Assembly: GCA_004335835.1 (NCBI GenBank)
Contig: RWJK01001488.1
Span: forward strand, 101,195 to 165,194
DNA length: 64,000 nt
Reading direction: 5' to 3'
Origin: Scenedesmus sp. ARA3
Taxonomy: Eukaryota > Chlorophyta > Chlorophyceae > Sphaeropleales > Scenedesmaceae
The number at the start of each line of letters is the position of its first letter. Position 1 is the stretch's first letter. A program made the translations under genes and the position numbers. The notes under the pieces were generated by a model. It was not told where the DNA came from. It ran no database searches and worked only from the letters and a program-made list of their open reading frames with translations. Shown in pieces: positions 1-12,454 of this stretch.

Positions 1-782
1 TGTAATTCTAGCAGCAGCAGCAGTAGCAGCAGCAGCAGCGGGTGCGGCAAGCAGCAGGGTGCAGGGCAGCAGGTGCCCCTTGCTGTATGTGATGCAGCAG
101 CAGCCACAAATGTCTTGGCAGCAGTGCTTGGCAGGCCAGTGAGCCATTTGCACTGCTGCCCAAACACCAGCAGCAGTGAGCTGCAGCTGTGGCTGTCAAA
201 CATAACAGCAGCAGCTGCAGCAGCGGCAGATGTCAACAGCAGCAGCCACAGGCGTGACGGGCCAATGATTTTGGCAAGTGTAATAGGGCTACAGCAGGTG
301 GCACCAGCAGTGCTGATAGCATTTAGTCAAGCCATTGGCAAGATCCACTCCCAGCAGCAGCAGCAGCAGCACCTGCGCAGCAGCAGTGATGCAGCACTGC
401 AGAATATCAGGGCAAGTGACCTGAGGCTGCCAGACGGGTCCCGTCTCAACACAAGCAGCAGCAATGCTGCATTTGACTCTGCAGCAGCAGCACGGCCAGC
501 CATCTTCTGTCAGCTGCCTGATGCTGCAGCTGACAACTCCGCTTCCTGCCACATCCCACCTTGCAGCAGCAGCAGCAGCAGCAGCAGCAGCGCATACAGA
601 AGCTCCTCCAGCCGTGCAGATGTCATTGGGGCAGTTCAGCGCTGGGGCAGGTGTGTTGCTTTGCAGCCGCCAAGCTGTGTGCTGCTGCTGGAGTGTGGCT
701 TGAGGCAACTGGGGCTGGTGGACTGCGCTGGAGCAGCAGCACTGCTGGCTGCTCTGCTGCAGCAGGCTGCTGAGATGCAGCC

Positions 783-814
<32 letters not shown>

Positions 815-1585
815 TGTTGTGTGAGACTGGAGTTGTGAGCTGGGCTGGAGTGCAGCTGCTGCTGCAGCGGCTGGCTGGCCTGCAGCAGCAAGGACATGCA
901 ACACTGCAGCCGGGCTGCAGTGCATGGTATGCTTTGGGAGAGGCACTGGCTGCATGTGTGCTGCCTCTCTTGAGCCAGCAGCAGCAGCAGCAAGGCCTGC
1001 TGCTGGCATCATTAGAAGCAGGGCTGGCAGCAGCACAGAAAGCAGGCCGCATAACAGTTGCAGCAGCAGCTGGCGGGGCGCAGTTCAGGCAGCCCAAGCA
1101 GCAACAGCAGGAGGGCAGGCAGCAGCAGCAACAAGAACAGCAGGGCGGTTGCAAGCAAGCTTTGGACAGCAGCAGAAGTAGCAGTCGCTGGCAGGATTGG
1201 AGTGCTGAACAGGTGGCAGATGCAGTGTATACAGTGTGCATTGACAGTAACCCTGCAGGAAGGCGAAGCACATCATCTGCTTCAAGGCATGCGCAGCAAT
1301 CACAAAGCAGCGGCAGCAGCAGCAGCAGTGCCAGCAACAACAGTCCGTCGCAGTGCATGGCAGGCAAGCTCCTTGCTATGCATCCAGCAGCAGCAGTAAC
1401 AGCAGCAGGTGCGCTGCATGCAGCGCTGCAGCTGCATGGCAGCTGTGTGCTGCTTGGTCCCAGTGGTGTCGGCAAAACCCTAGCCTGGAAAACCCTGGCA
1501 GCAGCATACCGACAGCTGGCTGGGCCTGATGAGGCAGCAGCAGCAGCTCCTGTGTGGGTGCACTGCTGTGCAGATGTGCTTGCAG

Positions 1586-1676
<91 letters not shown>

Positions 1677-4600
1677 GAATGCGGCAGTCAGTGCAGTTGA
1701 GGCTTTGCACGAGCTGCTGAGGAGCTACCATGCGTCTGCATTGAAGCTGCAGCAGGCTGCAATGCAGCAGCAGCAGCAGCAGCGGTCGAGCAGAGATCAG
1801 GCGGCAGACGGCACAGCAGCAGCAGCAGCAGCAGCAGCAGCGGTGCAAAGCATCCTGGTCTTGGATGTGGGTGTGCTGCAAGGGCCGCTGCTGCAGCTGC
1901 TGACTCAGCAACTACAGCAGCAGTCCGGCCGCGCTGTATCACCAGGCAGCCCAGGGCTTTTACAGCTACTTTTCCCTGCCCTCCCTGGCTGTGTTGGGGT
2001 GGTGATAGAGTGCTGCAGTGTGGCAGATGCTGGCAACAGAGCCAGCAGCAGCTGTCACAATGTGCTGCATCTGCTGCCCACAGTGGCAGTGAGGCCTCCA
2101 GGCTTGCTGGATGCAAAGCAGCAGCTGCTGTTGCGCCTTCAGGCCGCATTCTCGCCGCTGCCGGTGCTGCCGCAGTCGCTGCACCTGCCTTGCTGCAGTG
2201 CTGCAGGCAGCAGGCACGCGGCCAGCTGCAGCATGAACGGCAGCAGCAGCGGCAGTACTGCAGGCAGAGCTGCACAACCACTGGCAGATGCAGCTGGTAG
2301 AACTGCTCCACCTGCATTGAGCACCCCACGCAGCAGGCACAGCTGCCCGCTGCTTGTTTCTGTGTCAGTGTCAGCCAGCATGCTTGAAGGCTTGGCTGCT
2401 GCGCTGCATGACTTGGTTGGGGCAGGCCTGGCAGCATTAATCAACACCTCTACTGAAGGTCTTGAGGGTCAGGATGAAGCCAGCTGGGCTGTGGAGCAGC
2501 AGCACTACATTACATGCAGCAATGCCATAGCAATGGCAGCAGCCATGTGGCGCCAGTCCTCCCCGTGTCCTGCTGCTGTGTGTTGCAGCTTGCAGGAAAC
2601 CAGACCTACTGAATCAGAGGCTTCCAACAGCAGCAGTATGGAAACAAACAGCAGTTGCCAGGCTGCGGCCAGCCCTGCAGAGCGCTTTGCAGCGCGGCTG
2701 CTAGTGTTCTGTGCCAGCTGGGTGATAGCTGGCCGCTGCGGGCAGCAAGGCATGCTGTCGCTGCAGCAGACGCTGCCTGCGGTTCTGCAGGGGGCCGGGT
2801 TTAGCTGGGCAGTGCCGCCAGCAGCATTTGGAGGGCTGTTTGGTGCAAGGCTAGATTTCGAAAGTGACCATTGGGTGAGCTGGATGCAGGATGCATTGCT
2901 GCTGGCTGGCTGTAGCCCCACAACAGCAGCAGCAGCAGCAGGAAGAGAAGCAGGGGCTGGGGAGGAGGTGCCACCCATGCAAGGCTATCATGTATGTAGC
3001 TGCATAGCTGCTGCAGCTGCTGGCGATCAACTCAGTCATGGAGCAGCAACCTGGGGCAGCCGCAGCAGCAGTGTTATAACACGTGTTAGATCCGGCAACT
3101 CACAGTGCTGCGGCAGCTGGAGGCAGGGCCGGCTGTTTGTCCCTAGCCCCAGGGCATGTGCGCTGCAGTACCTGCTGCACTGGTGGGCAGCAGCTGGTTT
3201 GAGTACTGTGTTGCTCGCCCCGCCAGCCTGTGGAGTGAAAGTGGCAGTTGAGCAGCTACTTACACACACAGCAAGCAGCAGTGTAGCATCCTGTGGGCTG
3301 AGTGCTGCTGCTGCTGCTGACTCAGCAGTAGTAGTGGTTGGTGATGATTGCAGCAACAGCAGCAGTGCATGGAGTAGTGATGGGGAGCTGCTGCTGAGGC
3401 AGGCAGGGGGTGAGGTACTGGTGCTGCCAGTTGCAGCAGGCAGTACAGCAGAGCACCTGGGGCAGCAGCTGCAGCAAGCTCACCTGCAGCAAGCTGACGC
3501 TACTAGGCAGCAGCAAAATAACAGCCACATCGGTACAGCAAGCGCTGCTGCTGCTGCCGCTGCTGGCTCTGGCAGTGGCAGCAGCAGCCGAGCTTGGCAG
3601 CGGGTCAGCAGCAGCAGCAGCAGCTCTGTAGCAGGTGGCTGCACCTGGCGCAGCAGCAGGAGTATGGCTGTGCAAGGCTATGGTAAGAAGGCTGGCCCAG
3701 CAGCAGCAGCAGCAGCGGCAGCAGCGGCAGCGGAGAAAGTCAGCAGGCACAGTGTTGCCAGTGTATCGGCTGACACAGCACCCCTCCTGCAGCAGGTGCT
3801 GCTGTATGCAGGAGACCTTTCTGTTCCGGCAGCCGACGGCCCCAACGGCTCTTGCAGCAGCAGCAGCAGCAGCATTGAATGGATGAGACAGCTGGCCGAG
3901 ACAGGACACTGCATTGTGATACAGCAGAGCAGTGCAGCAGCAGCAGCAGCCTTGTGTTCAGCGCTGCCGGTGCAGCGGTCAGCGGTGTTGGCGATTGCAA
4001 CAGCTGCCAGCAGCACTCTTGTCCAGCAGCTGCAAGTAGGGCAAGCGCCATGTAACAGGTATACCGGGCACGTGCTGCAGTTCCAGGTTGATTGCCTCGC
4101 TGCTCTGCCTGACAGTTGCAGCAATAGCTCTGCAGCTGCTGGCTTGTCAAACAGCACGTTTGGACTCACACCGCAGCAGCAGCAGCAGCAGCAGCTGTTG
4201 GGATGGAGCCATGCGCAGCAGCCAGCTGCACCCTTCTATCTCGTGAGCAGCCAGCAGATTCTAGCTGTGCTGTTCGACAGCTATGGACCACAGCTACCTG
4301 CAGCGATTGATGTTCCCAAAGCGCAGATGCTGCAGAGTCTGCAGGCGGTGTGGGCAGGGCTAGCAGCAGCAGTGCAGCGCCTGCAGCAGCAGGGGCACCT
4401 GCCAGGTAGCTGCTGCTTTGATTTGCGTCACTTCCGGCGCAGCTTGCAGTCTTTGCTAGGTATTCTGTCAGAGCACATTGCACAGCAAGACAGCAACAAG
4501 CACCTGCTGAACCAGGCAGCAGCAGCAGCAGCAGCGGATGCAGCTGCTCAAGCCGCCACACCCACAACAGATCAAGCATCACCACCAGCAGCAGCAGCAT

Positions 4601-5832
4601 ACAGCCTCGCCCCGCAAACCCCGCTCAGTGCAAAGAGCCCCTTTGGGCCTGCATTAGCAGCACAAAAGTCTTCCGGCAGCATCTGGGCCATTCCAGCTGG
4701 CACCCCAAAGACACCCAAGACCCCAGGCATATCTGCAGCAACAGCACCCACCACCACACCTGGCACGCCTACGTGCGCTGGCCTCTCTGCTTCGCCAAGT
4801 GCCTGGCAGCTGTCGCAGACAGTACCGTGCACACCTGGAGCTGCAGGATTGAATCCAGCAGCAGCAGCAGCAGCAGTGGGTGCTGGCAGGGGCATTGGCG
4901 GGAGGAAAGTTCCACTCAAGGCGTTGTGCTGCGCAGTGCTGGAGGTGCTGTGCAGGTGGGTGATATGAATAGAAGAAGTGTGCAGTGGGTGTACAGGAGT
5001 GTGCTCATCTTGTGCTGTTGTTTGTGGTTGGTCGGTGCAAGAGATAGCTGGTACTGTGCTCAGCAATGCTGAACTGCTGTGGCGAGAGGAAGGTGCCGCT
5101 GAAGGCCGTGTGCTGCGCAGTGCTGGAGGTGCTGTGCAGGTGGGTGCGGGGTTGTGAAGGGCGCGTGCTGTGCGCTTTATGTGCTGTTGTATAGCTTTGG
5201 TCAGTGCAAGGGACAGCTGTGACTGTGCTCTGCATTGCTGGAGGGGCATTGGCGGGAAGGTGTTGCTGAAGGCCTTGTGCTGTGCAGTGCTGGAGGTGCT
5301 GTGCAGGTGGGTGCGGGGTTGTAAAGGGCGCGTGCTGTGCGCTGTATATGCTGTTGTATATATTTGGTCGGAGCAAGGGACAGCTGTGACTGTGCTCTGC
5401 ATTGCTAGAGGGGCATTGGCGGGAGGAAGGTGCCATTGAAAGCCGTGTGCTGCGCAGTGCTGGAGGTGCTGTGCAGGTGGGTGTGGGGGTGATTTGAGTT
5501 GGTTTTGTGTGCCCTGTTGTGTGCATCTACTGCTCTTGCTTTACTGTTGTGAGGTGCCGTTGCTGCGCAAGAAGCGGCTGTTGCTGTGCGCAGCAGTGCT
5601 GGAGGTTCTTGTTGTTCTGTGCAGATGCGCTGATGCTTCGCAACCTTGCTTTTCTGGACTGCAGCCAACTGTGTGTGCCTGTGTGTGCCTGTGTGTGCCT
5701 GCTTGTACAGGGGCGTTTGTGATGGAGCGGCTGCATCAGCAGCTGATGAGAGAGCTCTGCAACGCGCAGTGCTGCTGCTAGTGGTGCAGCACCTTGCTCT
5801 GCTGGACCAGCAGCAGCACTCAGCACCAACTC

Positions 5833-5874
<42 letters not shown>

Positions 5875-8800
5875 CCAGTGCTGCTGCCCCAGGTGGTTTC
5901 AGCAGCAGCAGCATTGGCAGCAGCCTGGCAACAGCAGCAGTGCAGAAGGTGCAGCTGAAGATTGATGCACGCAGCAACAGTGAAGCCAGCTGGCTGCAGG
6001 AGGTGCTAGCTGACCTAGGTGCATGCACAACAAGCAGTGGCAGCAGCAGCACTACCAGCAACAGCAGAGCAGCTGGCACAGTAGATGCCTGGCAGCAGCT
6101 GCAGCAGCTACCAGATGCTGCTTTTGCAGACAAGCTGCGAAGCTCTCAGCTGCCACTAGTGCTGCCTGGGCGGCTGCTTGCTCAGCTCTCCTTAGTAGCC
6201 AGCTTGGGCAGGGATCCTGTGAGTGGCTTGGAGGGCCTGCATGTGGCAGCAGCACAAGCAGAGCTGCTGCAGCTGCTGCAGCAGCAGGCAGCAGCTGCCG
6301 CCTCAGCACCTAAGGATCCAGTCGCAGCAGCAGCAGGAGGGGGAGGAGGAGGTAGAGGAGTTACAGGAGGCATGTCGCCGGTTGATCTGAGCTGTGCGCT
6401 GCGGCTGCTGCCCTGTTCGAGCTTTGTTGCTGCTGCTCACAAGCTCATGTGGTGGCTGCAGAGCTGCACAGAGCAGCAGCAAATGCATTGCATAATGAAT
6501 TTGCAGCATGGGCCCCCGAATGCAGCAGCAGCACCAGCTGCTGCAGCAGCAGCTTTTGTAGCAGTGCTGTCTGGCAGCTGGCAGCCGGGCCTGCAGGCCC
6601 TGGCCGCAACAGCAGCAGCGGCACTGGGCGCAAACGTGGTTCGCCTGCAGCTGCTGCAGCCGGGGCGGGCGGAGCAGGAGCTGGCTGCAATCGTTCAAGC
6701 AGCAAGTGCAGCGGCAGCGGTGCGTCAAGCCTCACATGATGATGGTGAGCAGCCAGCTGAGCTTGCATGTGACAGCACGACGGAGCAGCGGGCTGCCCAG
6801 CTTCCAGAGCAGCAAGGGCCAGAAGAGGCCAATGCAGCTTCCACAGCGGCTGCTTCAGCAGCAGCAGGGCCTGCGCTTGTGGTGGCTGTGCTTGACCTGC
6901 AGCAGCATGGAGAGGCAGGCCTGCTGGCATCCCAGCTGCAGGAGCTGCTGCTGCTGCTGAGGCGCTGGAGCAGCCAGCCTCCTTGCAATGTGGTGCCAAG
7001 TATTTCACTACAGCAGCAGGATGTAGGCATGTCTGCTGCCGCATACGCAGCCCCCTATGTGTGCTTTGTAGTCCTATGCTCTCCACACACTGCGCAGCAG
7101 CTGCTGCAAGACATGCCGGAGCTTCAAAGCCACTGCTACCAGCTGGCGCTGCCAGCAGTGCAGGCAGCTGAGCAGCTGGCTGCTGACTGCAAGGCTCAGC
7201 TGATGAGTGGCTGCGGCTGGGCCCTGCTGGAGCATGTGAGGGATGCACACTGCCTCACACGGCAGCAGCAGCAGCAGCAGCAGCAGCAGTTGATATGTAA
7301 CAGCAGCAGCAGCAGCAAGGATGCAGAGGATGGAGGAGCAGCACAACCAGGAACTGCTGGGCAGCAGGTTGGTTCGCATGCAGGAGCAGCAGCAGCACAA
7401 GCAGGCATTGCTGCTGCTGCTGCTGCTGCTGCTCCTGCTGAGCCTGCTGCAAGGCATCTGGCAGAGAGGCTTGCTGCTGCCTTGGCTGACATACACCAGG
7501 CAGTAGTTGAAGCATATGAGCAGCACTATGCTACTCTGCAACCCACCACCAGCAGCAGCAGCAGCAGCAGCAGCAGAATTGAGGCTGGCTCAGGTGTTTT
7601 CACCAATGCCTGTAGTGCCCTGCAAGCTGCAGCTCTGGCAGCAAGTCAGGCAGCGTCCCTTGCCAAGCCATTCGATGTGCTGCAGCTGCTGCCTGGCCTG
7701 TTGTCAGAAGGCCGAGGCCGCTTGGAAGCTCGCAAAGCCAGCCTTGCTACATGCATTGCGAAGACAGCGAAGGTGCAGCAGCAGGTGCAGGAGCTGCTGC
7801 AGAGGCGGCAGCAGCAGCAGCTAGGCACAGCAGCAGCAACGGCAGCAGCAGGGTCCAGGGTGGATGCTGGTGCTGCAGCAGAGGTACATGTACTGTCCAG
7901 CTTGTCTGACCGCCTACAGCTGCTGATGAGCAAGTGGGGCAATGAGCTGAAGCAGCAGGTGAGCTGCAACTGCAGGTTTTTCTGCAAACAAGCATGTCTT
8001 TCATCTTTGCAGCATTGAAGAGTTGCGCAGCTACAATTGCTGTTGCGGTAATGACAACGTTGGCATCAGCACGTTTGCCACCTTACGCTTGCTGTGTTGG
8101 ACAGCACATCTCTGTAGTCCACAACACTTGCCAGTGCCCTGACTCCCGCCCCTGGTTCGTAAGCATGCCCCTTTGCCTTTTTGTCCAATGGGTGCAGGTG
8201 CTGCCAGCCCTTGTTCAGGTGCTGCCCACTTCTGGCTTGTAAAACACCTCTTACTGTCCGCTGCCTGTCTCAGATGTGTACAAGAACGCATGCCCCTTGC
8301 CCCTGATCCAATGCATGCAGGTGCTGCCGGTCCTTGTTCAGGTGCTACCTTCTGCTCTTTTAGCTGCCATTGAGCTGGTCTATTTGGGGCCCCTGCCAGC
8401 CTCCACACAGCAGCAGCTGCTGGCGCACTGCAGCCAGCTGCTGACAGCAGCAACAAGTGTCTACAAGGGAGGCATGTCTTCATCAACAGGAGGTGCTGCT
8501 GCAGCTGCCACCACGCCAAATGTAAGTGTCAGCACCAGCAGCAGCAGCAGCACCAGCAGGCACCTGCCGGATTTGATGCGGCACGGCAAGGGCCTATTGC
8601 CGCCTTCAGTGCTGATGCAGCAGCTGCAGCTGCTGCAGCCTGGTAGGCCACTTTGGCAGCAGCTGCAGTTTGCTGCAGCAGCTGCTGCAGTGGCGGCTTG
8701 CAGTGGGCAGCCTCTAGTGGTGCTGGATCCTTGGAAGCTGCTGCCACAGCTGCTGCTTGGGGATGAGTCAGACTGGCTAGCAGGTGCTGGTGCTGCTGGT

Positions 8801-11800
8801 GGTGAACGGCAGTGGGTGATGATGCATACAGACGGGCGGACTGTCAGTTCAGGTTGTGACACAGCCTCCAGCAGCAGTAGCAAAAGTAGCAGTGGTGATT
8901 GTCTTGCAAGTGAGGTGATAACAGCTGTGCAGGAAGCGTTGTTTGCAGGCAGCAGTGTATGCCTGCAGCTGCACAGCGGCATTGGCGACGCATCTGCTCT
9001 GGTACGTGCGGTGGCTGCGTGCCGTAGCATGTTGCAGCTAGCAGCAGCAGCGGGCAGCGCCAGCAGAGGCAGCGGAAGTCACACAAGCCCTTTGTTTGGT
9101 GCAGCAAAGTGGAGCAGCAGCAGCAGCAGCAGCAGCAGGGGTAATCCGACCAGATCTGGGAGAGGCACACGATCAACAGTAGATCAAGCACTGGCAGGAA
9201 AAGGCTCCACAGCAGCAGCAGCAGCAGCTGCGTACTCCGATGCTGCTGTTGGTGGAAGCCCGCCTTGCATAGTGCTGCATGTTGGCAGCAGCAATATCGA
9301 GCTGCCTGCAGATCTAGCAGGCTGTTGCATGGTGATCGACCTAGGGGGCCTGCAGCAGCAGCAGCAGCGGCAGCAACAGATGTCAATGCAAGCAAGGCAA
9401 CAACAGGATGGCAGTTGCTGTTACCTGCCTGAGGCAGTGCTGCGGCTGGTGCTGCAGGCAGCAGCCCCAGCTGCTGTTGCAGCAGCGGCAGCAGCAGCGG
9501 ATGAGGCTGAGGAGGCAGCGCAGCAAGCATGTGAGGATGAGGCCCTGCTGATAGCAAGGCTATCACACGTAAGGCCAGAGCAGGAAGGCGATTGCAGCTT
9601 ACCCAGTATGCATGTCAAGCTGCTTAGCACTGCACTTTGCTGCATGCTGTTTCTAACTAGCGTGCCTGCCGTTGTGACTAGACAGTTGGCGCATGTATAG
9701 CATGTAGCAAGTAGCAACAGCTGCTGTCATTGTTCAACAACATCAACTTCTTGTGCTGTCCATCTCATATGCTCCTGGAGGACTTGGCCACAGCCTTCAT
9801 GCTGCCAGTGCTGCTGGTTTGGTTTGTATGCTGCTGCAGTTGATTGCATACAAATACACTGCTGCTATCACTTTCATCTGCTCCTGCAGGACCTGGCTAC
9901 AGCTTCCACGCTGCCAGTGCTGCTGATACTCTTTGCATGCTGCTGCACTTGATGCTGACAAAATTACTGCTGTTGTCCCCTTCATCTGCTCCTGCAGGAC
10001 CTGGCCACAGCNNNNNNNNNNNNNNNNNNNNNNNNNNNNNNNNNNNNNNNNNNNNNNNNNNNNNNNNNNNNNNNNNNNNNNNNNNNNNNNNNNNNNNNNN
10101 NNNNNNNNNNNNNNNNNNNNNNNNNNNNNNNNNNNNNNNNNNNNNNNNNNNNNNNNNNNNNNNNNNNNNNNNNNNNNNNNNNNNNNNNNNNNNNNNNNNN
10201 NNNNNNNNNNNNNNNNNNNNNNNNNNNNTCCACGCTGCCAGTGCTGCTGATACTCTTTGTATGCTGCTGCACTTGATGCTGACAAAATTACTGCTGTTGT
10301 CCCCTTCCTCTGCTCCTGCAGGACCTGGCCACAGCCTCCACGCTGCCAGTGCTGCTGCAATCACTTGCCTCATCAGCACAGGACCTGGCTGCAGCAGAAG
10401 CAGCGGCAGCCAGCCTGGCAGGAGCAGCAGCAGCTGCTGCAGCACAGCTGGCAGCTGACTGGCAGCCCTTGGCAGATGCCCTGATGCAGGAGTTGATGCA
10501 GCAGCAAGACGGCGTTGCAGGTTCACAGCAGCAGCAGCAGCAGCTATGGCAGCTACCTGCGGAGGTCTTGGCAGCAGTTGTGCGGCGTGCTGCTGCAGCA
10601 GCAGTAGCAATGCAGCAGCAGCTGCCGCACCAGAGCAGCTCTGAAAGCTTGACTGGACCAGAAGACAGCATGCACAGCGATCCGCATAGCTGGCAGCTAC
10701 AACGTGCAGTGACAGTCTTGCGGCAGCAACTTCTGCTGCTTCTGGGGATGCCTGGTATGTGCAATCACCAAGCAACATCTGGCAATGGCAGCAGCAGCAG
10801 TACCAGATCTGCATGCAAATTGCTTTCAGGGCAGCAACCTGATGGCTATCAGCTAGCATCGCTGCTTCCTCTCATCCCAGCAACTGTCCCTGTTGCTGTA
10901 GCAGCTGCCAATGCTGCTGCAGCCTTGTCCACCATTCATGAAGCTGCTGCTGCAGCTGGCATGTCAGCAAGCAGCATCCAGCTGTGCTCGGTCAGCAGCG
11001 GCAGCAGCAGCAGCACGACGTCTTATGCAGACAGCGGGGTTGGAAGCAAGGGCCAGTGCAGCTGGGTAGTATTGATGTTGGAGGAGCCTTCACAGGCAGC
11101 AGTGGCAGCAGCAGCACGCTGGCTGGCAATTACTCGATGCCGTACCGCCCTGCTAGCAGCACAGCAAGCAACAGACACCACAAGCAACACCAGGCATCCT
11201 CTGCGCAGCTCAAGCGGCGGCAGCAGCAGCAGGGCTACAAGTCCGCGTGTGTGGGTGGCACTGCCTGCTGAGCCAGCAGCTGCTCTGTCAGAGGCCGCCG
11301 GCAACTCCTTCCTGCTGTGGAAGCATGCCAGCAGCAGCCCACATCTGCACATGCGCAGCTTGTCATCTTCAGCAGCTGCTGGTGCAGGTGATGTAGCTGC
11401 TGCTGCTCAGCGGCATGTGCTGTGTCAGGCTGGAATGGGGCCTGCAACAGATCAAGCAGCAACAGCAGTAGCAGTGGAAGGGACGGCTGCTGCTGTGATG
11501 GGACAGATGCTGCAGCTGCAGGCGCTTGGCCTGCTGCACTGCAGCGGCCCTGCTCAGGCGCTCCTTCAGCCGCTGCTGGTAGCAGCACTGGCAGCACGCA
11601 ACCAGCTGCAAGGGTCGGCAGTATCAGGATTGGCTGTAGCGACAGATCTGGCAGGGCCTGCCGACCTGCTGCATCTGCAGCTGTTGCTGCGGCAGGTGGC
11701 TGTAGCTACAGCTGCAGCAGCTGGCTTGCAGGATAGCCACATGCTGCAATCCAGCAACCACAGCAGCAGTAGCATAGGGTTGAGTGCTACAGCAGCCTGC

Positions 11801-12454
11801 AAGCCACTGAAGCACCTCACAAAGCTGCCTCTTGACCTGCAGCAGCTGCAGCAGCTGCTGCACTGGGCGGTATTCGGCCCTAGCTGCAGCAGCAGCTGCA
11901 CATGGAACTCCAGCAAGCAAGCTCTGCAGGCGCAGCTGACAGCAGAGAGGCTTGGGGTGCGGGAGACACGCATTGCTGGTGCTGCTGGCTTTTCACAGGT
12001 GCAAGTGCTGGGTGGGTGCATTGCAGATGTTGCAGATGATGGTGCAAGGCAGCTGCTGGTGCTGCAGCGGGCCAGGCGGCAGCAGATGCGGCTGGTGGGG
12101 CTGGGATGTGAAGTTACAGCTGGTGGCTGCAGTAGTGAGGGGGGAGTAGGTGAGGAGTGTGAAGGTCAAACTGTTAGAGAGACAGCTGTAGCGGCGGATC
12201 AGCAAGCGGCTGCTGCTAAAGCAGATCTCAGCAGCAGCGGCAGCGACAGCAGCAGCAGCAGTTTTGCATCATCTGACGGCTGCACAGCAGCAGAAGCCGC
12301 AGATGTGGGGCGCTGCAATGCGGTGAGTGATGGCGGCTATGCCGAAGCAGCAGCAGCAGCAGCACATGTTGATGGAGGCTGTGTGTTGCCGCTGGGGCTG
12401 AGCCTGAGCAGCGATGAGTTGTGGGGGCTGCTTGTGCCACGGATGCAGAGCTGA
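1..12454 (+). CDS. Dynein-2-like heavy chain, 5' partial, degenerate and without a stalk
   Basis: Motor heavy chain related to cytoplasmic dynein 2 (retrograde intraflagellar transport), entered part-way through AAA1. Exons: <1-4955, 5711-7958, 8321-9568, 10322-12454. The phases join and give 3527 residues. The first exon is open from base 1. Family resemblance runs in order: late AAA1 (about 640-760); AAA2 with an intact Walker A, GPSGVGKT, at 1456-1479; AAA3 with a degraded loop, APPACGVK, near 3214; an AAA4-like block near 6560-7150 with no P-loop; the pre-stalk helix near 7490-7790; AAA5 with VYLGPLPAS near 8380 and VVLDPWK near 8720; and AAA6 with DWQPLADALMQEL near 10455. Large Ala, Gln and Ser tracts are inserted. 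Only about 80 residues separate the first stalk helix from AAA5, so the coiled-coil stalk and microtubule-binding domain are absent. The stop at 12452-12454 leaves little C-terminal domain. The dynein call rests on block order and short motifs; midasin is a less likely alternative. Confidence 0.68.
1588..1675 (+). repeat. Uninterrupted GCA tract encoding poly-Ala
   Basis: About 29 consecutive GCA codons inside the dynein AAA2 region, shortly after the Walker A motif. This is the longest pure triplet tract inside a coding exon of the window. Other exonic tracts in this gene (near 560, 785, 1815, 5835, 7265) are shorter and encode Ser, Gln or Ala depending on frame. Confidence 0.9.
4889..5624 (+). 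repeat. Donor-edge tandem array in dynein intron 1
   Basis: The last 65 bases of dynein exon 1 plus the start of the intron (authentic donor after 4955, CAG|GTGGGT) are repeated downstream. Copies end at 5139, 5306 and 5476, each with CAG|GTGGGTG. A degenerate fifth copy ends at 5624 without GT. The repeat period is about 170-185 bases. The peptide (K)VPLKA(L/V)CCAVLEVLC is preserved in the first four copies. Confidence 0.85.
8160..8357 (+). repeat. Acceptor-edge duplication before dynein exon 3
   Basis: The end of intron 2 and the first 30 or so bases of exon 3 (authentic start 8321) have an upstream copy whose acceptor AG ends at 8197. Both copies carry a GCAG|GTGCTGCC junction and then CTTGTTCAGGTGCT. 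Confidence 0.8.
9769..10362 (+). repeat. 108-base acceptor-edge array before dynein exon 4, crossing the gap
   Basis: Copies of the intron 3 end plus exon 4 start (CTGCAG|GACCTGGC) have exon-start positions at 9890, 9998 and 10322, with a diverged copy at 9781. Spacing is 108 bases. The run of N at 10012-10228 fits two further copies, starting at 10106 and 10214. The base after the gap (10229) matches position 16 of the copy expected at 10214. Confidence 0.85.
10012..10228. other. Assembly gap (217 N)
   Basis: Run of N inside the 108-base repeat array of dynein intron 3. Tandem copies probably caused the gap. Its length agrees with the repeat period. Confidence 0.99.

Noticed and set aside
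289..1911. Long minus-strand frames opposite the dynein exon (Cys-, Leu- or Ala-rich)
   Set aside because: They are products of CAG repeats read as CTG, GCT or TGC and show no domain. The plus strand explains the region.
9797..10859. Long frames running through the run of N
   Set aside because: Open only because N is not translated as stop; the flanks are repeat copies.
1..12454. Midasin (another six-unit AAA protein) as identity of the first gene
   Set aside because: The block order, the pre-stalk helix, YLGPLP before AAA5 and the PLADAL helix in AAA6 fit dynein heavy chains better. Not fully excluded.
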